A stretch of 64,000 nt of DNA from Terriglobia bacterium. GTDB taxonomy: Bacteria; Acidobacteriota; Terriglobia; Terriglobales; Acidobacteriaceae. Below, one piece after another: positions 1-9,309 of this stretch. The DNA is taken from the NCBI GenBank assembly GCA_020072815.1, contig JAIQGE010000005.1, forward strand, positions 302,843 through 366,842. The letters are read 5' to 3'. Each line of letters begins with the position of its first letter. Positions within the stretch are counted from its first letter, which is position 1. The position numbers and the translations under genes are program-made. Under the pieces are notes generated by a model. That model saw only the letters and a program-made list of their open reading frames with translations. It was not told where the DNA came from and did not search any database.

Positions 1-1329
1 ATGCCCATTCGCAAGGGGCACTCCGGGACCAAGGACACTCTCCGGAGCAAATCTCTGGAGCAGCAGCCACTGGAAGTAGCGATCGGGATTTCCCGCCTTG
101 CAACGATCAATGTAGCGGCGTGCTTTGCCCACCGGCCCGACGCCGGGCAGCCCGAAGGCCAGCGGCTCAACCAAATAGCGGCGCAGCGCTTGCGGAATCT
201 TTTGGTAGTAGCCGTAGATCTGTTCGGTCGCATAGCGTTCATTGCCGCCGAACAACTCGTCGCCGCCATCGCCGGCCAGCATGACTTCAACGCCGTGCTC
301 ACGCGCCAGCTTCAGGCACGCGTAAGTCGGCAGCACGGACGCGTTGCCGAAAGGCTCATCGTAAGCCGCCGCGATGGTTGCGATATCCTGGAAAGTCTCT
401 TCCGGCGTGAGCACAGCGATGGAGTGCTCTGCCTGGAAAACCCGCGCAGCCAGGTGGGCGTACTCCAGTTCGTTGAACCGCTCTTCAGAAAAGCCAATGG
501 AAAAAGCCTTCGTCGCTTTGCCTTTGTGCTGGGTCAGCAAGCCGAGGATGGAACTGCTATCGGTGCCGCCGCTGAGAAAACATCCCAACTGCGCGCTGGC
601 AACGTCGGCGGAGTAAACTCGGACGGCCTCTGACATGGATGACAGCAACTCTTCCGCAAGCTTGTTCGGCGACGAATGGTCTGCTTCTGAATATTCCAGG
701 TCCCAGTACCGGCCCAGATGAGTCTCGCCGTCCTTCCAAGTCAGGTAGCAGCCGCCTGGAAGTTTGGCCAGCGATTGAAATGCGGACTGTGGCGCCGGCA
801 CCACGCTGAAATTCAAGAAGGTGGCGATGGCGTGTGGATTGATTTCCTTATTGATTCGGTCGCTGGCGAAGATGCCGCGCGGGTGTGACGCAAAGACCAG
901 CTGCGTGCTGCCGGCAGAGTAGCTCAGCGGCTTGGCGGCGAAGCGGTCCAACGCGATCAGCATGGTTTCCGTGCGGCTGTCCCAGATCGCCAGCGCGAAG
1001 GAGCCGCGCAGGCTCTTGAAGAACTCGATTCCATCACGCAAGTACAGTTCGCCAATGATCCGTGCCGCGGCGGCATCCTGCGGAAGCCCAAGTTCGGCCG
1101 CGTGGTTCTGCGTGGCCACCAGTTCGGCATCGCAAGCTACCAGGATTTCCGAATTCGACCAAACCGACGCTGAGCCTGTGCTGGAAACAGCGCCGACCTG
1201 CGCTAGTGCCGTGGTTCTCGACTCACACCGTGAGCTACCGCCCAAGGTGAGCGCCGCGAGCATGCGTCCGATCTGGCCAGAGCCCAGAGGCTCGGCGGCT
1301 CGCGTAACTGTGATCCCCGCTACTGCCAT
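1..1329 (-). CDS. Asparagine-synthase-like amidotransferase lacking the catalytic Cys (partial)
   Basis: The gene runs off the left edge; 443 residues are visible. Residues 1-200 resemble the class II glutamine amidotransferase fold (LRGSFALAIWD near 108, ALDRFAAKPLSY near 126). The asparagine synthase PP-loop SGGTDSS is at 253-259. Family members begin MCGI and use Cys2 as glutaminase nucleophile, but this protein begins MAVAGI and the RGPD motif is also missing. Glutaminase activity is therefore probably lost, leaving ammonia-dependent or degenerate amide transfer. The ATG at 1329 has AAGGGG about 7 nt upstream and overlaps the stop of the glycosyltransferase by 10 nt, so it is translated in the same operon. 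It matches the position of the amidotransferase found in XrtA/PEP-CTERM polysaccharide loci (family knowledge). Its acceptor is unknown. Confidence 0.85.
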   Translation of the reverse strand, partial: MAVAGITVTRAAEPLGSGQIGRMLAALTLGGSSRCESRTTALAQVGAVSSTGSASVWSNSEILVACDAELVATQNHAAELGLPQDAAAARIIGELYLRDGIEFFKSLRGSFALAIWDSRTETMLIALDRFAAKPLSYSAGSTQLVFASHPRGIFASDRINKEINPHAIATFLNFSVVPAPQSAFQSLAKLPGGCYLTWKDGETHLGRYWDLEYSEADHSSPNKLAEELLSSMSEAVRVYSADVASAQLGCFLSGGTDSSSILGLLTQHKGKATKAFSIGFSEERFNELEYAHLAARVFQAEHSIAVLTPEETFQDIATIAAAYDEPFGNASVLPTYACLKLAREHGVEVMLAGDGGDELFGGNERYATEQIYGYYQKIPQALRRYLVEPLAFGLPGVGPVGKARRYIDRCKAGNPDRYFQWLLLQRFAPESVLGPGVPLANGH

Positions 1330-2489
1330 TGGTGGCCCCTTGCCCGGGTGAGAGAGGCGCGTCCAGCGCGCCGCTGCGTTGCATTGGCCATGTACAGACG
1401 TGTGTAGTTGGCTATCATGCGCGGCAGGCTGAACTGCGTCTCAACTTTCAAACGTCCGCGCCTGCCAAAGGTTGATCGCAGCTGGGGATCGGCGGCCAAC
1501 TCAAGCATGCGGTCGGCCAGGGTGTCGGCGTCGCGTGCTTCCACCAGAAAACCTGTATGACCGTCCTCCACCAGGTCAGGATTCGCTCCCACGGCCGTCA
1601 CCACGCAAGGCAGCGCGGTGGCCATGGCTTCCAAGACCGTGTTGGACATGCCTTCGGAAAGCGACGGCAACACAAAAATGTCGAATGCATTGAGCCAGTC
1701 TTCTGGCCGCTCAGCTTCGCCGGCCAGGATGAATCGCTTGCGCAGCGCTGGGCTGGAGTCAATGCGGCTACGCAAAGCGTCATGCTCCGGGCCTCCGCCC
1801 ACAATCACAAAGTGGAGCCGCGCGCCTGAGGTTACCAATTGCTCCGCTGCTTCCACGAAAGTGGCATGGTCTTTGACTGGGTCGAGGCGTCCCACAGTCC
1901 CGGCTACCATCATGTCGTTGGCGATCTTCAGCCGCTCGCGCAGGCTGGTGCGGACTTCTGGATTCGGCTGAAACCTGCCGGTATCCACGCCGTTGGGAAT
2001 CAGTCCAAATTTGCTTACCGGCACGCCGACCTGAGCCGCATAGTGTTCGCGCAGCTCGCGCGAAACAGCAAAGACCTCATCGGCCAGCGTGTAGCAAAAA
2101 CGCCGGAACATGCGCCGCCGCAAAGGATCGCCATTCATGGTGTTGATGTCGCGGCCATGTTCGCTGTGGATGATGCGCGGCACCCGCGCCAGCTTAGCGG
2201 CGACTACGGCCTCAATCGCGCCCCAGTTTCTGGAATGCACCACGTCCGGCCGCTCCCGCAGGAAGACACGGGCCAAGTCGGCGACCAGCGACCCGGTCTT
2301 GCGGCCGCTGCGTTCCAGGCTGATATAGCGCCCGCCCGCCGTGCGCTCTGCTTCTGGAATTGGTGCGACGGTGCAGATGATGTTTTCAAAGCTCTCCGGG
2401 TCCAATCCGGCCACCACGCGACGCAACGCCAACTCGGTCCCGCCGGCGCCCATGCGGTGAAGCACGTGAATGATGCGCAAACGTTTCAT
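1320..2489 (-). CDS. GT4 glycosyltransferase, PEP-CTERM/EpsH1-type (TIGR03088-like)
   Basis: This 389-residue protein has a GT-B fold. The N-terminal domain begins RIIHVLHRMGAGGTE, the glycine-rich acceptor-domain start of GT4 enzymes. The C-terminal nucleotide-sugar domain contains GTVGRLDPVKD and the EGMSNTVLEAMA segment with the paired acidic residues that bind the donor. It should add a sugar to a lipid-linked repeat unit on the cytoplasmic face of the membrane. It resembles the sugar transferase called stp2 in exosortase-associated loci. Its ATG overlaps the preceding stop in ATGA, indicating translational coupling. Donor and linkage cannot be read from sequence. Confidence 0.88.
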   Translation of the reverse strand: MKRLRIIHVLHRMGAGGTELALRRVVAGLDPESFENIICTVAPIPEAERTAGGRYISLERSGRKTGSLVADLARVFLRERPDVVHSRNWGAIEAVVAAKLARVPRIIHSEHGRDINTMNGDPLRRRMFRRFCYTLADEVFAVSRELREHYAAQVGVPVSKFGLIPNGVDTGRFQPNPEVRTSLRERLKIANDMMVAGTVGRLDPVKDHATFVEAAEQLVTSGARLHFVIVGGGPEHDALRSRIDSSPALRKRFILAGEAERPEDWLNAFDIFVLPSLSEGMSNTVLEAMATALPCVVTAVGANPDLVEDGHTGFLVEARDADTLADRMLELAADPQLRSTFGRRGRLKVETQFSLPRMIANYTRLYMANATQRRAGRASLTRARGHQWQ

Positions 2490-3712
2490 CGCGCGGCCAC
2501 CTCGTGGACTTGCGGGCGCTCATCGGCCATTTGCCGGGGAATGAGTTCGCCGTAAGCCGCAAGCAGCACCTGCCGCGCGCGGTCCCAGTTGTATTCCTGC
2601 TGGCCGGCCCGGGCGGCACGCGCTTTCATACTTTCCATCAGGGCGGCGTCCTGGCAGCGATCCAGGCCGCGCAGAATCTCTGCCACGGAGTAGTCGCGCA
2701 GAATCACGCCGCAACCAGCTTCGCTCACGATGCGTCCAATTTCTCCGAACTGCGCTGTCAACAGCGGCCGCCCGGCCGCCAGCGCTTCAAACAGTTTGTT
2801 GGGAGCGCTGTACTGCGCGTTCGGGCTGGTAACGTCAAAGCCGTAGTAAACGACGTCGCACGCCGCGGTGTAACGAGGAACGTCACGCTGCTGGACAAAT
2901 CCCAGGTAGCGAATGTTGCTGTGTTGCGCGGCATATTGCTGGGCCGTCGTTGCTCCGGGCCCGCTGCCACCGACGACCACGTGCACGTTCGGCCGCTGGC
3001 TGGCCGCTTCCAGGAGTTCCTCAACGTGGCGCTCTTTTCCCAGGTTCGAAATGTAGAGCACCAGCAGCGAACCCGGTGGTACGCCGAGTTCCGCGCGCAC
3101 CTGCGATTGCACGGTGTGAGGAAATTTGAATTCTTCCACCGGTTTCCAGTTGCCCAGGATTTGCGCGTTGCGGCAGCCGCGCATTTCGAATTGCTTGCGC
3201 AGAGTCTCGCCCACGGTCAAGAGCAGGTCAACGCGTCGAATCAATCTAGTCTCCGTCCAGCGGATGAGCTTTTCCAGCCAGCCCGGCAGGGAACCATGTA
3301 GCATGCCGGCGTAGTCTTCGTGGGAGTCATACACCACGGGCTTGCGCTTGAACCACCCCAGCAGCAGCCCCGCCGGCAAGGTGTCAAAATCGTGGGCGTG
3401 GACCGCGTCAAAATCCAGAGAGAGGGCTTTCTTGATCATCAAGAAGAAGACCCTGGGCATGACGAACATCTGCATGAAGCCGCGCCCGTGGGTGGAGCGG
3501 GCAAAGACCCGCTCAACCTGGATTCCATCTATGGTTTCGCTGGCCGGGCAGATACGTTCGCGGTCCCAGGCGACGATGGTCACGCGATAGCCCATCTCCA
3601 CCAGGGTCCGCGCTTCATTGTGTACGCGCGGATCAGGATCAAAGCAGTTGCTGAGCAGCATGACAACATGCGGGGCGGTCTTGCCGTTGCGGAGTTTTGC
3701 GGTCACGGTCAT
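2486..3712 (-). CDS. GT4 glycosyltransferase
   Basis: This is a 408-residue GT-B glycosyltransferase. The N-terminal half starts with HVVMLLSNCFDPDPRVHNEA, a motif of GT4 enzymes that act on capsular or O-antigen sugars, followed by AVHAHDFDTLPAG and VYDSHEDY. The C-terminal half carries VLYISNLGKERHVEELLEA and SAPNKLFEALAAGRPLL. I chose ATG 3712 over 3730 because GAGGAGGG lies just upstream and the ATG overlaps the stop of the ligase gene in ATGA. It lies inside the tightly coupled EPS operon, so it probably extends the same lipid-linked oligosaccharide. Donor sugar is unknown. Confidence 0.88.
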   Translation of the reverse strand: MTVTAKLRNGKTAPHVVMLLSNCFDPDPRVHNEARTLVEMGYRVTIVAWDRERICPASETIDGIQVERVFARSTHGRGFMQMFVMPRVFFLMIKKALSLDFDAVHAHDFDTLPAGLLLGWFKRKPVVYDSHEDYAGMLHGSLPGWLEKLIRWTETRLIRRVDLLLTVGETLRKQFEMRGCRNAQILGNWKPVEEFKFPHTVQSQVRAELGVPPGSLLVLYISNLGKERHVEELLEAASQRPNVHVVVGGSGPGATTAQQYAAQHSNIRYLGFVQQRDVPRYTAACDVVYYGFDVTSPNAQYSAPNKLFEALAAGRPLLTAQFGEIGRIVSEAGCGVILRDYSVAEILRGLDRCQDAALMESMKARAARAGQQEYNWDRARQVLLAAYGELIPRQMADERPQVHEVAAR

Positions 3713-5028
3713 TTGCCCTCCTCGGCCCATTGCTGGCCCAACACGCCGGCGAAAGAATCAGGCTGAGCTTCCGGCGCCACGGCGAGTTGCGCTTGTCGTT
3801 CTGCGATCCAGCGCAATACCACCACGTTCATCCCCGCCGACAGGCCGACCAGGTGGTACATAAGATCAAAGTCCTGGCGGTTGATGAAGAAGTTCGGGAC
3901 CATGTAAACCAGCAGAGTCACGTGGACGATCAGACAGTACGTTGCCAGTGCTCGACTTTCCGGATCATGGCGCAGCCGCCGCCAGCCCAGCCAACTGGTG
4001 CAACTGGCGCTCAGAACCAGAGCGATGAACAGCAAAGATGAAGGAATGCCGGACTCGGCAGCGAGCGCCAAAATCGCATTGTGCGGCGCCCGCGGCTCGT
4101 ATTGGGAATACTCTGAAAAAGTCAATTCAAAATTGCGCAAGCCCACGCCGAACCAGGGGTGGACCTTGGCCATTTGCACGGCGGCCTCCCAGACTTGTAT
4201 CCGGGCCATCGCTGAAGGATCGTTTTGCGCCGCCGTGGGAATGGACTTGTAGCGCTCAATGGCGGCCGGCGGAGCCACCATCAGGAAAACGAGAACTGCA
4301 GTCGCCACGCCAACGGGCAACAGCAACTTGTGCCTGGAATAAATGGCGAGCAAGAGGCAAACCATAATCAAGCCAAGAAGTCCGGAGCGCGAGTAAGTGA
4401 ACACCACGGTGACCGCGCACCCTACGGCCGCGAGCTTGAAGGCTTTGCGCAACCATCCCCGATCTTCCACGGACGCCATCCAGAAGAGAATCGGGATGGC
4501 CATGTTCATGCCCAGCGCGTACTCATTCTCTTCTGACATCAATCCACCGGGACCCTGCATGCGGCTGCGTCCCGCGGTCAGGATGATGTCCAGCAACCCT
4601 TTCAATCCGAGCAATCCCAGAGACACGGCGATGACCCGCAGGATGGTGCCAATCCGTTCCGTGGAATTGGCCAGCGTGGCCACCAGGAAAGCGATGACGA
4701 ACATTTTGCTGAACCGGGTCAGCATGTCCAGGGCCGGCTGCGAGTCGTGCGCCATGAGTGCTGCGGCGGTCAGCCACGCCCAGAAAACCAGCAACAACGC
4801 CATGCCGCGAAAACGCAGAGGTGATTTGCGCATTTCAAACAGCAGGTAGCCAACCACCAGGCATGGAACCAGCACCAGACCATAGTTGAAGACATAGCCG
4901 GGCCAGACGAAGTCCGCGGGATGAGCGTGGGCGAAGAACAAATAGAGCAGCAGCCCGTAAAAAGGCTCAAAGATGGAGAGCGGCACTCCCATCGTCACCA
5001 TCGCGTAAAATACAAATGCTCTTAACAT
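3709..5028 (-). CDS. O-antigen-ligase/polymerase-like membrane protein (exosortase-associated)
   Basis: This 439-residue polytopic membrane protein has about ten or more hydrophobic segments across its length (for example LLLYLFFAHAHPADFVWPGYVFNYGLVLVPCLVVGYLLF at the N-terminus). A large periplasmic loop follows residue 300, with VHPWFGVGLRNFEL and PRAPHNAILALAAESG. The GVGLxNF and PHN motifs are typical of the Wzy/WaaL O-antigen ligase superfamily. The N-terminus resembles the putative O-glycosylation ligase associated with exosortase A (TIGR03097). It probably polymerises or transfers the lipid-linked glycan on the periplasmic side. It starts 3 nt after the stop of the upstream glycosyltransferase gene. 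Confidence 0.85.
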   Translation of the reverse strand: MLRAFVFYAMVTMGVPLSIFEPFYGLLLYLFFAHAHPADFVWPGYVFNYGLVLVPCLVVGYLLFEMRKSPLRFRGMALLLVFWAWLTAAALMAHDSQPALDMLTRFSKMFVIAFLVATLANSTERIGTILRVIAVSLGLLGLKGLLDIILTAGRSRMQGPGGLMSEENEYALGMNMAIPILFWMASVEDRGWLRKAFKLAAVGCAVTVVFTYSRSGLLGLIMVCLLLAIYSRHKLLLPVGVATAVLVFLMVAPPAAIERYKSIPTAAQNDPSAMARIQVWEAAVQMAKVHPWFGVGLRNFELTFSEYSQYEPRAPHNAILALAAESGIPSSLLFIALVLSASCTSWLGWRRLRHDPESRALATYCLIVHVTLLVYMVPNFFINRQDFDLMYHLVGLSAGMNVVVLRWIAERQAQLAVAPEAQPDSFAGVLGQQWAEEGK

Positions 5029-5031
5029 CGT

Positions 5032-6312
5032 TTACCGTTGCCCTGCGGTCTTCGAACGCCAATCGGATTTGAATCGTTCTGAAATGTCGGTTATGCGTTC
5101 TGTACGCTTCTGCATCTCTTTGCTGGTCGCCTGCGCCAGAATGTCTTCCAGTTGGTTCTTCAGGCTGCTGGCGCCGTAGACTCTCTGCAAGCCTTCGCGA
5201 ATACGCGCCACGGGCGGCCGCGGGCCGGCTTGAATCATGACTGCAAGTTTGTCCGCCAGCGCCGCGGCGTTGTCTTCCACCACAATCAACCCGGCCACTT
5301 CCTGCGGGAAAGCCACCGCAGCCTTGGACGACGCCGCCACGGGAAGCCCCATGGCCATGGATTCAAGGATTTTGTTCTGAACTCCGCGCGCCAATTGCAT
5401 CGGCGCCACGGCCACGGCGGCTCCGCGCAAATAGGGACGCACGTCGGGCACCGATCCGGTCACCAGGACGGCTGGGTCCTTGCCCAACTCCATGACGGCC
5501 TTGGCCGGATTACGGCCGGCGATGACAAACTTGATCTCCGGAATGCGAGCGCGCAACAGAGGCAGCGTGTTGCGATAGAACCATTCCACGGCTTCCACGT
5601 TGGGGGCGTAGTCCATGGAACCGGAAAAAATAACGTATGGCTGCCACTTGGCGAGGTCTTCAGACACAGTGGACTTTGCAGGATCGAAATAATCCGTATC
5701 CACCATGTGCCGAAGCACGCTGATGGGCGCACGCGGCGCGCGGCGCTGCAACAATGCAGCTTCCGCGTCGGTGCACAACAGAGTTTGGGTAAAGCTGTTG
5801 GCGATGCGGTATTCGTATTCCGCCAGGACCCGGCCCTCTTGCCGCCACAACCAGCGCAGCAAGGCCGGTGCGCTCTTGGCGTAGTCACTCCACTTGGCGG
5901 AGTCTACGTCCACCATGTCCAGCACCCGCGGGACCGTGGTCTCCGTTTCCACGTATTGCGCCATGGAAGAGCTGAAGACCAGCACAGTGTCGTAATGGCG
6001 CGTGGCCATGGCCTGCTTTACCCGGCGGGCCATGCGAGTGGAATAAAAATATCCCAGGCTGAAAGGCCGTCTCCGCGCTGCCGCCAGCAGCGCGCGCCAG
6101 CGGCTGCTCCACCAGGAAAGAGGTTCGGCGTAACAGTCATGGCAGTACGGACGCAAGGCCTCAATGGAATCCCGGTCCTCTTCGTGATCGTAAAAACAGA
6201 ACAGATCAATCTCATGTTCGCCGGCCAGCGACTTGAGTTCCCAGAGCGCACGAATTTTGTCGCCCTTGTTGGGCGGGTAGGGAACGCGATGGACCAGAAA
6301 CAGGATTCTCAT
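5032..6312 (-). CDS. Sugar transferase, PEP-CTERM/EpsH1-type (TIGR03087-like)
   Basis: This 426-residue GT-B enzyme begins MRILFLVHRVPYPPNKGDK, nearly diagnostic for the stp1 sugar transferase of exosortase-linked EPS loci. Further family-like segments are IDLFCFYDHEEDR, RRPFSLGYFYS, LVFSSSMAQYV and the donor-domain segments VIFSGSMDYAPNVEAVEWF and ARGVQNKILESMAMGLPV. A GTG at 6318 is possible, but ATG 6312 gives the usual N-terminus. It lies 13 nt after the FemAB gene and 3 nt before the ligase. Its expected role is adding an early sugar to the lipid carrier; the substrate is not predictable. Confidence 0.9.
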   Translation of the reverse strand: MRILFLVHRVPYPPNKGDKIRALWELKSLAGEHEIDLFCFYDHEEDRDSIEALRPYCHDCYAEPLSWWSSRWRALLAAARRRPFSLGYFYSTRMARRVKQAMATRHYDTVLVFSSSMAQYVETETTVPRVLDMVDVDSAKWSDYAKSAPALLRWLWRQEGRVLAEYEYRIANSFTQTLLCTDAEAALLQRRAPRAPISVLRHMVDTDYFDPAKSTVSEDLAKWQPYVIFSGSMDYAPNVEAVEWFYRNTLPLLRARIPEIKFVIAGRNPAKAVMELGKDPAVLVTGSVPDVRPYLRGAAVAVAPMQLARGVQNKILESMAMGLPVAASSKAAVAFPQEVAGLIVVEDNAAALADKLAVMIQAGPRPPVARIREGLQRVYGASSLKNQLEDILAQATSKEMQKRTERITDISERFKSDWRSKTAGQR

Positions 6313-6325
6313 AGTCACTCAATCT

Positions 6326-7354
6326 CTAAGGGAACAACTTCACCAGCGCCGGCCCAAGCAGTTTGGTCAGCGGGAAGGGCATGCGCTTCCACAGCTCAAT
6401 CGCGCGCTGAAACCTGGGGTTCGCCGGAGAAAAATTCGGCATGTCCTGGCGTTTGACCAGGTGGAACTGGTAGGGCAACGCCCGCTCCCGCATATTCCAT
6501 TGCGACTTGAATGCGTGCGCACCGGTGCCCAACTTGCTTCGTCCGAAATCAAAAAACTTGATGCCGCGCTGCCGCGCATCCTCCAGCAGGTCCCAGTACA
6601 TGAAGTTATTGGCCGCATATTGCCGGGCTTCTAATGTGGACCCACCGTAGTAGGGCAGAATCCAGTCGCGAAAGCGGAAACTCATCACTCCGGCCAAGGC
6701 CTTCTGGTCCTTCCAGACCATCCTGATCTCGGCGGTCTCGCCAAATTCCTCCAGCAGAACCTTGAAAAACTTTTTGGAAAACACGGGCGTTCCCAGGTTG
6801 CGGACGCTCTCCGCGTAGATTTCGTAGAACTCATCAACCTGGTGATTGCCCTTGGTGGACCGCAGCCCGGCCTTCTGCGCCTTACGGATCATGTACCGCG
6901 TGTCTTTAGGAAGCTGTTTGAGAAGACGTTCAGGATCAGGCTCGATGGGACAGTCAAACGTCACATAGAGGTTCTTGGTCTGGAAGCCCAGGTCCGAATT
7001 CGCTTCCTGGGTGCGGAGTTCCAGATATTCCACGCGGCTTGTCTCCGCCAGCCCGGTGGCGGCATCCATCAGCGCGACGCGCGCTTCTTCACTGGCCGCG
7101 CACACGCCACCGTAGACCGCGAAAGGCGTGGAGATCAGCGTCCGTCCGGTCAAAGGGTTGGAAGTCACGAACAGCGGCAACACGCCTGCGATGTTCCCGT
7201 CCTCTTCGGCCGCCAGGTAATGCGGTTTGTAGCCAAACGCTCGGGTGATCGCCCTCATCCACGCCGTAGTGTGGAAGATGGTTCCGCCCGGCTGCTGGAG
7301 CACAAAGGAATCCCATCGTGATTGCTGCTCGTTGCTGTATTCGATAATTCTCAT
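6326..7354 (-). CDS. FemAB-related GNAT-type protein, PEP-CTERM system (TIGR03019-like)
   Basis: This 342-residue soluble protein starts MRIIEYSNEQQSRWDSFV and carries the paired acyltransferase folds of the FemAB/GNAT superfamily. Typical segments are GTIFHTTAWMRAITRAFGYKPHYL, GVLPLFVTSNPLTGRTLISTPFAVYGG, DTRYMIRKAQKAG and YWDLLEDARQRGIKFFDFGRS. FemAB enzymes of cell-wall synthesis move an aminoacyl group from tRNA; in exosortase loci the role is unproven and may be acylation of an amino sugar. It sits 12 nt after the small HTH gene and before the stp1 gene in the EPS operon. The family call is secure, the reaction is not. Confidence 0.87.
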   Translation of the reverse strand: MRIIEYSNEQQSRWDSFVLQQPGGTIFHTTAWMRAITRAFGYKPHYLAAEEDGNIAGVLPLFVTSNPLTGRTLISTPFAVYGGVCAASEEARVALMDAATGLAETSRVEYLELRTQEANSDLGFQTKNLYVTFDCPIEPDPERLLKQLPKDTRYMIRKAQKAGLRSTKGNHQVDEFYEIYAESVRNLGTPVFSKKFFKVLLEEFGETAEIRMVWKDQKALAGVMSFRFRDWILPYYGGSTLEARQYAANNFMYWDLLEDARQRGIKFFDFGRSKLGTGAHAFKSQWNMRERALPYQFHLVKRQDMPNFSPANPRFQRAIELWKRMPFPLTKLLGPALVKLFP

Positions 7355-7366
7355 CGCAATCGCTGC

Positions 7367-7663
7367 CTAGTCCTTGTGCTCGGTTGGGTGAGGGCTTCCG
7401 GCGCCGTTGTTCCCCTTGGTCAAGATTCTGTTCGGCTGGGTTGGCTCGGTCTGGAAAAGCCAGCGTTCGTTCTTGTTGAAATACTGGGCAAGCAGGGCGC
7501 GCATTTTCTCTGAAGGCTGCCGGTAACCGTTGATGACCTTGCTCAAGACGGTCTCGTCAAGGTTGAGTTCGCGGGCCAGGCGGTTCTGCCGGATGCCGGA
7601 AAGCCAAATTTCCATTTTCAAGTTCGGGTACACGCCTATTTCTCCAAGTTGTGTTTCAAGCAT
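7367..7663 (-). CDS. Small helix-turn-helix DNA-binding protein
   Basis: This protein of about 98 residues has an XRE/Cro-like helix-turn-helix in MEIWLSGIRQNRLARELNL and DETVLSKVINGYRQPSEKMRALLAQYF. The C-terminal tail is Pro/Asn-rich and probably disordered. The start is uncertain: ATG 7663 has GGAAG close by, and GTG 7671 is an alternative. It lies between the chain-length gene and the FemAB gene in the same direction, so it is expected to be cotranscribed with EPS genes. It could be a local repressor or antiterminator-like regulator; no operator was identified. Confidence 0.65.
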   Translation of the reverse strand: MLETQLGEIGVYPNLKMEIWLSGIRQNRLARELNLDETVLSKVINGYRQPSEKMRALLAQYFNKNERWLFQTEPTQPNRILTKGNNGAGSPHPTEHKD

Positions 7664-7737
7664 CGCTTCCACGCTCTTACGCTGCGGGTCGCGACATTCG
7701 GGGAGCCAGTGGTTGTCTTCTGTAACATGGCCACGCG

Positions 7738-9309
7738 TCAAGCCGGAGGATTGATGGCAATGACCACGAACGCCACAGCAAACACCAGGGTCGCGGTGGC
7801 GCTTACCCAATTGCGGAAGCGCTGCTGGCGCTCATCGCCGAGCGTCACCAGGGTGGGGATTTCAGCCAAAACCGGCATACCCAGAAGCTCTTTGACTTCG
7901 CGCGTCGTCTTTACACTGGGGTCCATCATTTCGCGCGCCAGTGCCAGCACTAATCCCAGCGCCAGCCCCAGCGCCAGGCTGGCTGCATTCATCAGCGGCC
8001 GGTTCGGGCTGTACGGCTTGGAAGGCGGCAACGCGGAATCCAGCACAATGAAGCGTTCGCTCTTCTGGAAATTTTCCAGGCTCGTGGACATGTCCGCGGA
8101 AAATTTGCGGTCCATCAGCAGCTTGTAATGGTCCCGCGCATTTTCGTAATCCCGGTTTACGGAAGCCAATTGCTGTTCCAGTACCGGGATGCGCTCGAGT
8201 TTCGATTGGTGATAGGCGATCTGTCCTTGGATGTCTGCCTGGCGCTTGGTCCGCGATTTGATTTCTTCATCAATGGCGGCGATCTGGCTCTCCAGCACCG
8301 GGTTGCCTGACTTGACGACCGGCTTGTTAGACCGCCGATCGGCGCCTTCGTCCTTGGTTTCGCGAATCCGCCGTTGCAGGTCTTTTACTTCCGTGGTCTT
8401 CTTGACCACGTCTGGATGGTCCTGCCCGTAGCGCGTTTTCAAGTTGTCCAACTGGCTCTGTGCCTTGGCCAGTTCAATCTGCAGAGGAACAATCTCTGAC
8501 GCTTCACCGTTGCGGTCCAAGTCCACCACCGGGGGCGCGGTCAGCAGTTGGCTCTGGTAAAAAAGCTTTTGCTGTTGGGCGCGCGAAATCGCGTCGCCTT
8601 CATTGCGCAAGTCCAATTGCAGGGAATTCAAGGCTTGGACGTGCAGGGTTTGTGATTCCGGCAAGTCAGCGATATACCGGCTCTTGATTTCGCGGATTTT
8701 GTCTTCTTTGGCCTGCAGATCTTTTTTCGCGTCTTCCAGTTCGCGGTCAATGAACTCGGCGGTGCCGGTGACTTCTTTTTGCCGCGCCTTCACGTTGTTG
8801 TTGATGAACCGCGACGCCAGTCGGTTCGCGACTGTCGCCGCCTCATTGGCGCTGCCGCTCTGGAAAGAAATCTTGAACGTGCCTTCACCGCGCTCACTGG
8901 GCGGGGCAACGATGATCTCGATGTTCTTGGTCATCAGTTGCACCAACTCCTCCGGCGTCTTGCTGGCGCGCAACGAAGGGTAGAGCTTCATTTCATCCAT
9001 CACTTCCGTCAAGTTGGTGGACGAGAAGATTTGTTGCTTCAGCGTGGCAAACCGGTCAGCGACGCTGGCCGAGACGGTGGGCGCCACAATGTTGTCCGGA
9101 ACCTTTCGCGGATCAACCATGATTACCGTAGTGGCCCGGTACGCATTGGGCAGGGAGCGGGCGAACAGGGCCCCCAGAATCCCGACGACCAGAGCGGCCA
9201 GGAGAATCTGCCACTTGCGGCGCTGCAATAATTGCAAGTAATCCTTTGGGGTGAAGTGCTCGAGCCCAGGGAGGCCCAATCCGGTGGTGAATTCTGTCTT
9301 TGTCGCCAT
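7738..9309 (-). CDS. Polysaccharide chain-length determinant (Wzz/Wzc-like, PEP-CTERM locus type)
   Basis: This 523-residue co-polymerase of the Wzz/GumC type has an N-terminal transmembrane segment at about 34-54 (WQILLAALVVGILGALFA), a periplasmic Wzz domain, long coiled coils around 190-270 and 330-420, and a second membrane segment near 470. A final hydrophobic stretch forms the C-terminus. There is no tyrosine-kinase P-loop, as in the exosortase-locus family TIGR03007. I chose ATG 9309 because GGAAGG lies 4 nt upstream; a longer reading to 9456 would translate across the sigma-54 promoter. It sets glycan length together with the ligase and the Wza-like exporter. It is the first gene of the left EPS operon. 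Confidence 0.9.
   Translation of the reverse strand: MATKTEFTTGLGLPGLEHFTPKDYLQLLQRRKWQILLAALVVGILGALFARSLPNAYRATTVIMVDPRKVPDNIVAPTVSASVADRFATLKQQIFSSTNLTEVMDEMKLYPSLRASKTPEELVQLMTKNIEIIVAPPSERGEGTFKISFQSGSANEAATVANRLASRFINNNVKARQKEVTGTAEFIDRELEDAKKDLQAKEDKIREIKSRYIADLPESQTLHVQALNSLQLDLRNEGDAISRAQQQKLFYQSQLLTAPPVVDLDRNGEASEIVPLQIELAKAQSQLDNLKTRYGQDHPDVVKKTTEVKDLQRRIRETKDEGADRRSNKPVVKSGNPVLESQIAAIDEEIKSRTKRQADIQGQIAYHQSKLERIPVLEQQLASVNRDYENARDHYKLLMDRKFSADMSTSLENFQKSERFIVLDSALPPSKPYSPNRPLMNAASLALGLALGLVLALAREMMDPSVKTTREVKELLGMPVLAEIPTLVTLGDERQQRFRNWVSATATLVFAVAFVVIAINPPA

Noticed and set aside
5152..6456. A 434-codon plus-strand frame opposite the stp1 gene
   Set aside because: Antisense shadow rich in His, Arg and Gln with no domain; the minus strand encodes a well-recognised sugar transferase.
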